Positions 57,515-64,000 of a stretch of 64,000 nt of DNA are shown here, one piece after another. Location: positions 4,154,001 to 4,218,000 of the forward strand of contig NZ_CP187970.1 in the NCBI RefSeq assembly GCF_049942825.1. Reading direction: 5' to 3'. A model generated the notes under the pieces. It was given only the letters and a program-made list of their open reading frames with translations, was not told where the DNA came from and ran no database searches. A program made the translations under genes and the position numbers. How positions within the stretch are numbered: the stretch's first letter is position 1; every line of letters begins with the position of its first letter. This stretch comes from Paenibacillus_G sp049942825. Its GTDB lineage: Bacteria; Bacillota; Bacilli; Paenibacillales; NBRC-103111.

Positions 57515-58276
57515 ATGGGCCTGGAAGGAAATGCGTTCACGGCAGGAATCAAGGACAAAGTCGTCATTATTACAGGGGCAAGCAGCGGAATCGGCGAAGC
57601 CGCCGCACTTCTGCTCGCCGAACGTGGAGCGAAGCTCGTGCTGGGTGCGCGCGGAGCGGACCGGCTTGAGGCGCTGGGGAAGCGCATCGTCAGTAATGGG
57701 GGCGAAGCCGTGTACGCAAGCACGGACGTCAGTCGGCGTGAAGACATGTCCCGTCTGGCTGCTCTGGCATGCGAACGGTACGGCCGGCTTGATGTGCTCA
57801 TCAACAATGCCGGCGTTATGCCGATCTCGCCCCTTGATGACCTGCGTGTGGAGGACTGGGAGGCGATGATCGACATCAACATGAAGGGAGTGCTGTACGG
57901 CATTGCCGCCGCGCTCCCCATTTTTCGCAGGCAGGGCTTCGGGCAGTTCGTGAACATCGCATCTACGGCAGCACATCGGACGGTACCGGATCAATCGGTT
58001 TATTCGGGGACGAAGTTCGCCGTTCGTGCAATCTCGGAAGGGCTGCGCCAAGAAGCAGGCGATCAACTGCGCGTTTCGATTATATCGCCTGGTATCGTGA
58101 GAACTCCGTTCACAGAGGGGGTAACAAAGAGGGAAATAAGGGATCGGCTCGCCGCCATGCGGGATGAGCTGGCGATGCCGCCCGAAGCGGTGGCCCGCGC
58201 GATTGGATTCGCCATCGAGCAGCCGGCCGACGTGGATGTGAACGAGATTGTCATCCGTCCGACGGCGCAGGGATAA
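57515..58276 (+). CDS. Short-chain dehydrogenase/reductase
   Basis: 253 aa classical SDR: cofactor motif TGASSGIG (residues 20-27), structural NNAG, catalytic Ser in NIASTAAH and Y-S-G-T-K, and SPGIVRT. The residues after the second strand (GARGADRL) suggest NADP preference. Substrate unknown. Start ATG lies behind GAAAGAAGG. Probably regulated by the divergent AraC_N-type gene. Confidence 0.93.
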   Translation: MGLEGNAFTAGIKDKVVIITGASSGIGEAAALLLAERGAKLVLGARGADRLEALGKRIVSNGGEAVYASTDVSRREDMSRLAALACERYGRLDVLINNAGVMPISPLDDLRVEDWEAMIDINMKGVLYGIAAALPIFRRQGFGQFVNIASTAAHRTVPDQSVYSGTKFAVRAISEGLRQEAGDQLRVSIISPGIVRTPFTEGVTKREIRDRLAAMRDELAMPPEAVARAIGFAIEQPADVDVNEIVIRPTAQG

Positions 58277-58363
58277 GGCGACGGGGCTGTTCGGAGACCT
58301 TCTTCTCCCCTGCCTCAGTCGGAATGGAAATGAACGTTTATGCTCGGATTTCGGGAAGGATAA

Positions 58364-58407
58364 GATAACGAGAGGCAGCCAATCAAGATTGGCTGCCTCT
58401 CGTTATC
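58364..58407. terminator. Perfect 20-bp hairpin between convergent genes
   Basis: GATAACGAGAGGCAGCCAAT, CAAG loop, exact complement. Lacks long T-runs but separates the SDR (+) from the lipase (-). Confidence 0.75.
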
Positions 58408-58427
58408 AACTGGAGACCCCTTCACCC

Positions 58428-59054
58428 TTACTGCTGCAAAGCAGTGAGAATTAACTCGTTTACCCGGGAACTGAAGATAAGACCGATATGAGAAACGCCG
58501 GAAATTTGAATATTATTGGCACCGGTCAAAATGGAAAGATAGTTGGCCACAATCGTATCACTCGTGGAGTAGATCGACGTAACGTTCACGCCTTCCGGAG
58601 CACTGCTGGTGGTTAGACGGTTCGCGCCGCCCAGGGTGATCAGCTTGTCCACCTTCGAGGAGCCGCTGCGGTTCAGAATGTAGTACAAACTGTTGGCCCC
58701 GCCCATGCTGTGGGCAATAATGTTCACATGGGTATGCCCGGTCTTACTCCGCACACTATCGACGAAGCTGTCCAGGGCAGCTGAATTTAACAGTTGGTTC
58801 CCCTGCTTGCTTGGGAGTTCGATAGCATACAGCTCATCGTCGGACCAACCCTGCGATTTCAAATAGGCTTTGATATAAATAAAATTGCTGGATGAACCGC
58901 TTAACCCATGCACAAAAACAATAGGTGTATGTGCGGTTGTGGCATTTTCAACTGCTTCTTCACCGGCGGCATGGGAGGCCGGGGTGAACAAAAACAAGGA
59001 AAAGACCATAACCATACTGATGAAAGCGGAAATCAAAACCTTGCTCTTTCTCAT
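58428..59054 (-). CDS. Secreted lipase (LipA-like, alpha/beta hydrolase)
   Basis: 208 aa. A signal peptide (KSKVLISAFISMVMVFSLFLF, cleavage after ASHAA near residue 30) is followed by IVFVHGLSGSSSNF (oxyanion) and Ser116 in AHSMGGA, the AxSxG variant of Bacillus lipase A. Asp is probably in YSTSDTIV and His in SGVSHIGL. The mature protein, about 180 aa, is a minimal lipase without lid. Monocistronic. Confidence 0.92.
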   Translation of the reverse strand: MRKSKVLISAFISMVMVFSLFLFTPASHAAGEEAVENATTAHTPIVFVHGLSGSSSNFIYIKAYLKSQGWSDDELYAIELPSKQGNQLLNSAALDSFVDSVRSKTGHTHVNIIAHSMGGANSLYYILNRSGSSKVDKLITLGGANRLTTSSAPEGVNVTSIYSTSDTIVANYLSILTGANNIQISGVSHIGLIFSSRVNELILTALQQ

Positions 59055-59144
59055 ACATGCATCTCCTCTATGTAATTAAATAGTAAACCTTTTTGATTAT
59101 ATGTAAAGAGAAAGGTAGAAAAAAGGACTTAAAGACCCACATAT

Positions 59145-59325
59145 TTACATCAAAGGACATTTCAGGAGCAAAGTCCCCAACATTTCCGACATCATGATAT
59201 CCAGAAGCATCAGGACCAGCTGTACTCGCTCGAACATGCGCAGGGCTTCGGTTCCGGAATAGGCCGAGGAGAATGCCATCCCTTCCTCTTGAAGATACAT
59301 GTTTACCGTGTCGTGGACGTCAGGG
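59145..59325 (-). pseudogene. Fragment of a response-regulator receiver domain
   Basis: The frame contains DDSPDVHDTVNMYLQEEGM, TEALRMFE and LMLLDIMMSEM, which match the acidic pocket and phospho-Asp strand of a receiver domain (normal form VLLDIMMPG-DG). Sequence before and after is unrelated, and no output domain or kinase follows. It is a remnant of about 60 residues. Confidence 0.65.
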
Positions 59326-59343
59326 CTGTCGTCACAACAGTCA

Positions 59344-59390
59344 AAACCCCACACCCGTGCTTGGCAGCAAATTCGGCAGGTGTGGGGATA
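59344..59390 (-). terminator. Terminator of the padR-hmoA operon
   Basis: CCCCACACC/GGTGTGGGG stem followed by TTTTG on the minus strand. Confidence 0.75.
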
Positions 59391-59427
59391 GGGGACTGCT
59401 TTTCTTCTACCAGGGTCAATCCTGCGG

Positions 59428-59760
59428 TTACTGAGCTCCGTTCGCGCCCTCCCGGACCGCATTCAATTCGTACATATTCACCGTCACACTAATGATATGT
59501 TCCGGCTTCGGCTGGCCTCTGTTCTGCCGGTGCCCTTGAATATGGGCATCGCTCTTCTCCCAGTTCTTCCAGTCCTCTAAGGACCTCCAGCGGATCATGA
59601 TCATGACTTCCTCACAATCTTCCTGCTTCTTCCGGTTTACCATGATGGTTTTGTCGATCAGCCCCTCCATCGCATCCATTGGGCTTTCTTTTGAAAACCG
59701 CTCCAGGACGAGATCCGACTTGCCCTTTTGGACAACGATCGTTCTTGTTTGAATCAACAT
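59428..59760 (-). CDS. hmoA: HmoA-like heme-degrading monooxygenase (ABM/IsdG family)
   Basis: 110 aa from ATG 59760 behind GGAGAAG; the frame upstream to 59826 runs into the padR gene. Dimeric ABM fold: LIQTRTIVVQKGKSDLVLERFS, then MIMIRWRSLEDWKNWEKSDAH with the Trp and His that shape the heme site. Close in pattern to Bacillus HmoA. Opens the porphyrin ring and releases iron. Lies 28 nt after a His-rich PadR gene, so likely controlled by it. Confidence 0.82.
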   Translation of the reverse strand: MLIQTRTIVVQKGKSDLVLERFSKESPMDAMEGLIDKTIMVNRKKQEDCEEVMIMIRWRSLEDWKNWEKSDAHIQGHRQNRGQPKPEHIISVTVNMYELNAVREGANGAQ

Positions 59761-59788
59761 GGTATCACTTCTCCTATAATATGAACTG

Positions 59789-60535
59789 TTATTGGCCGGC
59801 ACCGCTGTCCTCTGCTGCGGAATCACTCCCGGTCGGCGGTGCCGCCGGTTCTTGGGCTGAGGACTCGGGAATCGAGGCGAGCAGCCCCTTCAGACTCTCC
59901 TGCAATTGGCCCATGAGTTCCTGAAACTGGGCTGCTTGCTTCGAGGATGGAGCTTCCTTCGCCGCTTCAGCGGCTTTCGCCATCAGGAAGACCGCATCGG
60001 ACCAGTCCTTCATCAAGCCGCGCAGCTCATGCTTGCCGCGCCCGCCATGCCTTCCATGCTTGCCGTGCGGCCCATGGTGTCCATGCCCGCCATGACGTCC
60101 ATGATGGTCCCAGCGGTTCTCCGGGGGCTGTGTACCGGCCTCCTCTCTCTCGCGGAGATAGGCCTCCCCCGCCTTCGTAATATGGTACAGCTTCTTGCCA
60201 TCCGCATCGCTCGAGCCGATCAGCTGCATGTCTTCAAGCAGCTGCAGATTGGGGTATACGGAGCCGGGACTCGGCGAATACAATCCGCCGGTCTTGTCTT
60301 CCATGGCCTTAATCAGCTGATAGCCGTGCATCGGTTCTGCGGCCAGCAGCTCCAGCAGGGCGAACTTGAACTGTCCGCGTTCGAAGAACCGCTTCCCTTC
60401 TCCCCGTCCGCCGAATCCGCCGCGCGGACCGTCATGCCGGTGCCTCAGGAACAAATCAGGGTAACCGCCCTCGAGGTCGGATCTTCTATGCTGGGAATGA
60501 CGTCCCTTCCACGAATGGTGTTTGTCATGCTTCAT
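59789..60535 (-). CDS. Histidine-rich PadR-family regulator (YqjI-like)
   Basis: 248 aa. The N-terminus is His/Arg-rich (KHDKHHSWKGRHSQHRR). A PadR winged helix follows at about 50-130 (KFALLELLAAEPMHGYQLIKAM, GSVYPNLQLLEDMQLI, GKKLYHITKAGEAYL). Then comes a second His/Gly cluster (DHHGRHGGHGHHGPHGKHGR). E. coli YqjI has the same idea, a His-rich metal-sensing PadR that represses a ferric reductase under nickel control. A 41-bp palindrome lies just upstream. Predicted to sense metal and control itself plus hmoA. Confidence 0.88.
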   Translation of the reverse strand: MKHDKHHSWKGRHSQHRRSDLEGGYPDLFLRHRHDGPRGGFGGRGEGKRFFERGQFKFALLELLAAEPMHGYQLIKAMEDKTGGLYSPSPGSVYPNLQLLEDMQLIGSSDADGKKLYHITKAGEAYLREREEAGTQPPENRWDHHGRHGGHGHHGPHGKHGRHGGRGKHELRGLMKDWSDAVFLMAKAAEAAKEAPSSKQAAQFQELMGQLQESLKGLLASIPESSAQEPAAPPTGSDSAAEDSGAGQ

Positions 60536-60549
60536 TCCAATTCCTCCTT

Positions 60550-60590
60550 CAATACGATATATCGTTATAATATAACGATATATCGTATTG
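60550..60590. promoter_or_regulatory. 41-bp palindromic operator of the His-rich PadR
   Basis: CAATACGATATATCGTTATA, one central base, and its exact complement. Each arm itself contains the 10-bp palindrome CGATATATCG. Ends 15 nt before the padR start codon, overlapping its promoter. Confidence 0.85.
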
Positions 60591-60674
60591 AGTCAAGATC
60601 CCAAGCGTTCCGATTTTCGAGCAGATGCCCTTTGGGGGCCCAGGCAGGGCCTTGTGGGTCTAGAAAATCAAAAA

Positions 60675-60699
60675 CAAAAATGCCGCACGAAGGCGGCAT
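60675..60699 (-). terminator. Terminator of the SLH protein gene
   Basis: ATGCCGC/GCGGCAT stem followed by TTTTTGTTTTTG on the minus strand. Confidence 0.85.
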
Positions 60700-60744
60700 G
60701 ATAAGGTAATGCTTTTAGACATTGGAGCATTGGCGAGTCCGGGA

Positions 60745-63700
60745 TCAACGCGCTGTTCGTACCGTGGTCTCCGGTGAGGCATAGATTGTTACCGTCGCCG
60801 ACACGCCCGCCGGCGAGGTTACAGTTAAGTCAAAGGATACAGGTCCGGATCCGGAGATCTTTACATTGCCGTAAGGATCGATGCTGATCGAATGCCCCTC
60901 ATCCGAGATGTTGGAGATGGAGAAGGCAGCCCCCAGAGCCGGATTATATTTCTGGGCATCCGCATTTTCGTACAGAACTCCGTAATTGTCCGTAACATTC
61001 AAGCCGGTAAACGCATTGAAGCCCAATCCTTCGTTGTATTCCCTGTCGTCCCAGGTCAGCTTATCGATGCGCAGCGGATCGGTTTTGACCGTGACGTTCG
61101 TGGACAGGGTCCGGGTCGAACCGTCGGCGGCTTTGAAGCTGACCGTCACCTTGGCCGTACCCGCCTTGCTGCCGATCACATATCCGGAACCCGCACCGTT
61201 CGTAAAGGTATTCACGATGCTCTGGTCCGATGCTGCCACCGACACGATCTGCTTCGGCCGCATGCCGATCACTTCCCCTGCCGCATTCTTGGCTGTGTAA
61301 GCCACCCCGCGTCCGAACTTGCTGTCGGCACGAAGCTGGCTGTCCTCGGAGAAGGAATACGTTGCGTCCGTGACGGAATTGTACACATTGTCGAATACGG
61401 CCCCGCTGTCTTTCGCATACCAAAGCGCGGGGATGTTGTTCAGGGAGTAGGTCAGATCCGCGGACTGGGGATCCAGGATGGTCACCGTCCTCTTTAACGT
61501 GCTGACCTCAGTCTGGTCTTTCAAGATGGTGATCTCCAGCTCCATTCTGTGATCAATGGCCGAAGCGTTGTTCAAGGCGGCAAACCGGAACTTCTTGTTA
61601 TTAATCTGGCTTCTCAGATTGAACAGCAGGGTCGGTTCGCTGCCGAGCAGTGCCCTGTTGCCGAGGGCCGCTTCTTTATCCCCGATCACGAGCAGCGGAT
61701 GCTCCGGTGAAAGCGGGGTGCCTGTGGTCTCCGGAGCGCCTGAGGTTAAGTCCCCGGTGACCGCATCCGGCGAAGAGTCCTTGGAGCCGTAGGTTTTGGC
61801 GGTCATCTGTACTTGATACGCGGAACCTCCGTTTGCAACGGCATTGCCTTGATCGTCCACCGGAATCAGCCTGTCGAGCTGTTTGCCGTACTGGTCAAGC
61901 ACCACATAGGTGAATACCGTAGTCGCGCCGGGAACCATTCCCTTCAGCGGCGCAGTGACTTCTTTGATACGCTCCGGGATCCGGGCTGCCTGAACCTGGA
62001 AGCTTTTCGAATCGCTGCTGGAGCTGTTTGCCGAAGCAATGAAGATGCTGACGGTTACAGAGCTGTTTTTGCGGCCCGGGACCGAGCCGATCTTGATTTT
62101 CCCTTTGTGCTCGCCGGCGGTTGCTATGGCTGCGGAGGAGTCATTCGAACTGATGTTGATCTGCTTCAGGTTCTCCTTACTCAGAATGTCCTCGGTGCTC
62201 AGCTTCTGTCCCTGCGCATCATAGGCGGTAAACGGGATGTAGGCTGCCAGGTCGCCCGCCGCAATGACATCCGCAGGTGCGCCGAGCTCCACCTTGGCCG
62301 CCAGCTTGCCGGGTTTGATTAAGACAACCCCATCCGCTGCAGTGGCCTGATTCAGGAAGGAGAAACGGAACTCGCCGCCCTTATCCACATTCCGGTTCAG
62401 CGTAATATCCAGCACAGGAAGTCCGTCCCCATCTTCCTCCACTTCGTAGGTCAGGCCCTCCAAATAATCTCTCCACTGCAGCGTAGGCGTGGCGTCCAGC
62501 TCGGTGACCGCGTCGTAGTCCATCGGGCTGCCATATTGATCGGAGTAGGTGAGCGGGAACTTGGCATGGTCCCCTGCGCCCTGTATGGCCGTACCATCCC
62601 CATACTGCGCCGCCCCAAGCTCCACCTTGGACAGGAACGGACTTGTGCCGACCTTCCACGAGGCGCCGGCGCTCACCCGGCTGTCATTGTTTACGACCGA
62701 GGCGGTAACCACACCGCTGCCGGCAGCCGCACCGCTGGTGTTCAGCGTGGCCAGCAGGTAGCCGTCGGCGCTTATGGCCAGCTTGACGATATCTCCATAA
62801 GCGGTGTAATTCCCTGCAGGCAATGTCGCCGGCTCATCATACTGGTTGGTCGCTTTGATTTTCACAGTGACGTGAGTGGACTTGGCAACCGTATCGCCCG
62901 CATGAATGAATTCCAGCTTTTTGACATATTCGTCCTGGACGGTGAACGTGCCGGAGTTCGTCCCTATAGACGAAGCGTCCAGCCCTCCCAGCGTGACTTT
63001 GTATTCTCCCGAACGGAGAGGGGTGTCCGAGAGCGTCAGTACGGCGGACTTCTTGTCCTCCGCGAACTTCACTGCGGCAGCCATAGTCGCCGTACCGGAA
63101 GTCAGGACCAGCGCGGCTTTCTCTGTATCGACCTCCCCGTCGAAGGTGACCCGTACCTTACTAACCCCGGTCGCCTGAACGGAAGCGACGGATACCGGTC
63201 CGGTTGTCTTCGCAGTGGCATAAGCCTGCAGGCCGCCATAGGCACCGGCCACCAGATCGGCCCGGGTTGCCGTCCTGGAGCCGTCCGCCCCATCAGGAAG
63301 CATGTGATGGCTGGCGGCCTCCCGGATGGCATCTTGGTACCAAGGTGTGCCCTGAACATCAGGCGTCACCCCGATGCCTCTCAGCAGCGCTGCCGCAATC
63401 TCGCCCAGGGTCAGCTGTGCACCGGGATCGAAAAGGGTGTCGGACTTGCCGTTCACAAGGCCAGCTTTCTTGGCTGCCTCGATATAAGGAAGCGCCCAGC
63501 CGTTCGCTTGGTCATCCGGCTGTACATCGGTGAAGGTAGAAGCGGTCAGCGAGTGATCGACGGGAATGCCGTAGATACCGGCAAGCACCTTGGCGAATTG
63601 GGCCCGGGTCAGGTTCTCCTGGATTCCGAAGGTGTCCGGCCCCGGCCCCTCCAGCACGCCGGCCTTCAGCAGGGCATCGATCTTGGCTCTCAAGGCGGCA

Positions 63701-63849
63701 TCGGTGTCCGTCAAATCTTTAAAATCCGCGGACGTCCTGCCGCCTCCGGCGTCCGCTGGGGCAGCCTGGCCTGTGGCGAGGGCTGCTCCGGTAAACAGGG
63801 TGAGTGCGGTCATTGCGGATACGAGGATAGGTATGTATTTGTGGTTCAT
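60745..63849 (-). CDS. S-layer-homology (SLH) domain cell-surface protein
   Basis: 1034 aa. A signal peptide (about 1-30, ILVSAMTALTLFTGAALA) precedes three SLH modules at about 42-100 (LTRAQFAKVLAGIYGIP), 105-160 (FTDVQPDDQANGWALPYIEAAKKAG) and 163-210 (WYQDAIREAASHHML). These bind pyruvylated secondary wall polymer. The remaining 800 residues are beta-rich Ig-like repeats (VSKVRVTFDGEVD, DQYGSPMDYD, DQYGKQLDRL). No enzyme motif, so probably a structural or adhesive surface protein. AGGGAG precedes the ATG; the gene starts 41 nt after the partial gene at the window edge. Confidence 0.92.
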   Translation of the reverse strand: MNHKYIPILVSAMTALTLFTGAALATGQAAPADAGGGRTSADFKDLTDTDAALRAKIDALLKAGVLEGPGPDTFGIQENLTRAQFAKVLAGIYGIPVDHSLTASTFTDVQPDDQANGWALPYIEAAKKAGLVNGKSDTLFDPGAQLTLGEIAAALLRGIGVTPDVQGTPWYQDAIREAASHHMLPDGADGSRTATRADLVAGAYGGLQAYATAKTTGPVSVASVQATGVSKVRVTFDGEVDTEKAALVLTSGTATMAAAVKFAEDKKSAVLTLSDTPLRSGEYKVTLGGLDASSIGTNSGTFTVQDEYVKKLEFIHAGDTVAKSTHVTVKIKATNQYDEPATLPAGNYTAYGDIVKLAISADGYLLATLNTSGAAAGSGVVTASVVNNDSRVSAGASWKVGTSPFLSKVELGAAQYGDGTAIQGAGDHAKFPLTYSDQYGSPMDYDAVTELDATPTLQWRDYLEGLTYEVEEDGDGLPVLDITLNRNVDKGGEFRFSFLNQATAADGVVLIKPGKLAAKVELGAPADVIAAGDLAAYIPFTAYDAQGQKLSTEDILSKENLKQINISSNDSSAAIATAGEHKGKIKIGSVPGRKNSSVTVSIFIASANSSSSDSKSFQVQAARIPERIKEVTAPLKGMVPGATTVFTYVVLDQYGKQLDRLIPVDDQGNAVANGGSAYQVQMTAKTYGSKDSSPDAVTGDLTSGAPETTGTPLSPEHPLLVIGDKEAALGNRALLGSEPTLLFNLRSQINNKKFRFAALNNASAIDHRMELEITILKDQTEVSTLKRTVTILDPQSADLTYSLNNIPALWYAKDSGAVFDNVYNSVTDATYSFSEDSQLRADSKFGRGVAYTAKNAAGEVIGMRPKQIVSVAASDQSIVNTFTNGAGSGYVIGSKAGTAKVTVSFKAADGSTRTLSTNVTVKTDPLRIDKLTWDDREYNEGLGFNAFTGLNVTDNYGVLYENADAQKYNPALGAAFSISNISDEGHSISIDPYGNVKISGSGPVSFDLTVTSPAGVSATVTIYASPETTVRTAR

Positions 63850-63890
63850 GCTGTCTCTCCCTTTCTAATAATAAACCCGTTCGTAGTATT

Positions 63891-64000
63891 CTATATCGTT
63901 GGTTTGGCGGGCGCCGCTTGTACCGGGGGTACCGCGGGCTTGGATGCCGGGCGGACGGCCTCCTCGTCTTCCCTGCGGATTGTCAGCGCCAGACACCACG
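63891..64000 (-). CDS. C-terminal end of an unidentified protein (cut by right edge)
   Basis: The frame reads LALTIRREDEEAVRPASKPA and ends in a Pro/Ala-rich tail (VPPVQAAPAKPTI) before TAG 63891-63893. It begins outside the window. Composition is protein-like, but no family can be named. If real, it precedes the SLH gene closely enough to be cotranscribed. Confidence 0.5.
   Translation of the reverse strand, partial: WCLALTIRREDEEAVRPASKPAVPPVQAAPAKPTI

Noticed and set aside
1..64000. CRISPR arrays, tRNA and rRNA genes
   Set aside because: Scanned by eye: no regularly spaced direct repeats and no cloverleaf with conserved T-loop sequence were recognised. A covariance-model search would be decisive.

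Overview
The window looks like a chromosome segment of a Paenibacillus-type Firmicute. The signs are strong GGAGG-type ribosome sites, frequent TTG/GTG starts, an SLH-domain surface protein, sigma-A-like promoters and rho-independent terminators, a fairly high GC content, and Bacillus-type families such as MhqO/MhqD, DUF896, LtrA, XapX and PadR regulators. This assignment is inference from gene content.

Region 1 (1-21531, minus strand) is one uninterrupted open frame of 7177 codons that runs off the left edge. It is the 5' part of a giant non-ribosomal peptide synthetase with six modules: C-A-T-E, C-A-T-E, then four C-A-T. I read the adenylation pockets by hand as Phe, Orn, Val, Ile/Leu, an aromatic residue, and one pocket I cannot assign. 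The two epimerisation domains predict D-Phe and D-Orn at positions 1 and 2. The protein opens with a condensation domain, so an acylated peptide (lipopeptide) is plausible. The many plus-strand ORFs in this region are shadows.

Region 2 (about 21.6-34.1 kb) is visibly AT-rich and reads as an accessory island. It holds mostly single small minus-strand genes: GrpB-like, ASCH, Imm10-like immunity, an ankyrin protein with an immunity-like tail, an APH-type kinase, a lipoprotein and a bactofilin-like protein. It also holds an IS3 remnant, an amber-interrupted gene, other decayed genes and two families of dispersed structured repeats. No cognate toxin is visible, so it resembles a bank of orphan immunity or cassette genes.

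Region 3 (34.1-41 kb): a MarR regulator with a clear promoter/operator sits before a frameshifted aldo/keto reductase. Then come a decayed lactate-oxidase-type gene, a PadR/pentapeptide/serine-hydrolase operon with its own operator, and remnants of a type II ketosynthase pair (truncated KS-alpha plus CLF-like KS-beta) joined at a scar to the start of a serine acetyltransferase gene, followed by TetR.

Region 4 (41-64 kb) is ordinary metabolic and stress chromosome: mqo, DUF896, gap, mhqD, mhqO, dps, an MFS transporter, a CDGSH/amidohydrolase/XapX operon divergent from an isochorismatase-like hydrolase, ltrA, a GH42 beta-galactosidase with an AraC regulator, a second AraC with an SDR, a secreted lipase, hmoA with a His-rich YqjI-like PadR and a 41-bp palindromic operator, and an SLH surface protein. 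No tRNA, rRNA or CRISPR array was seen.
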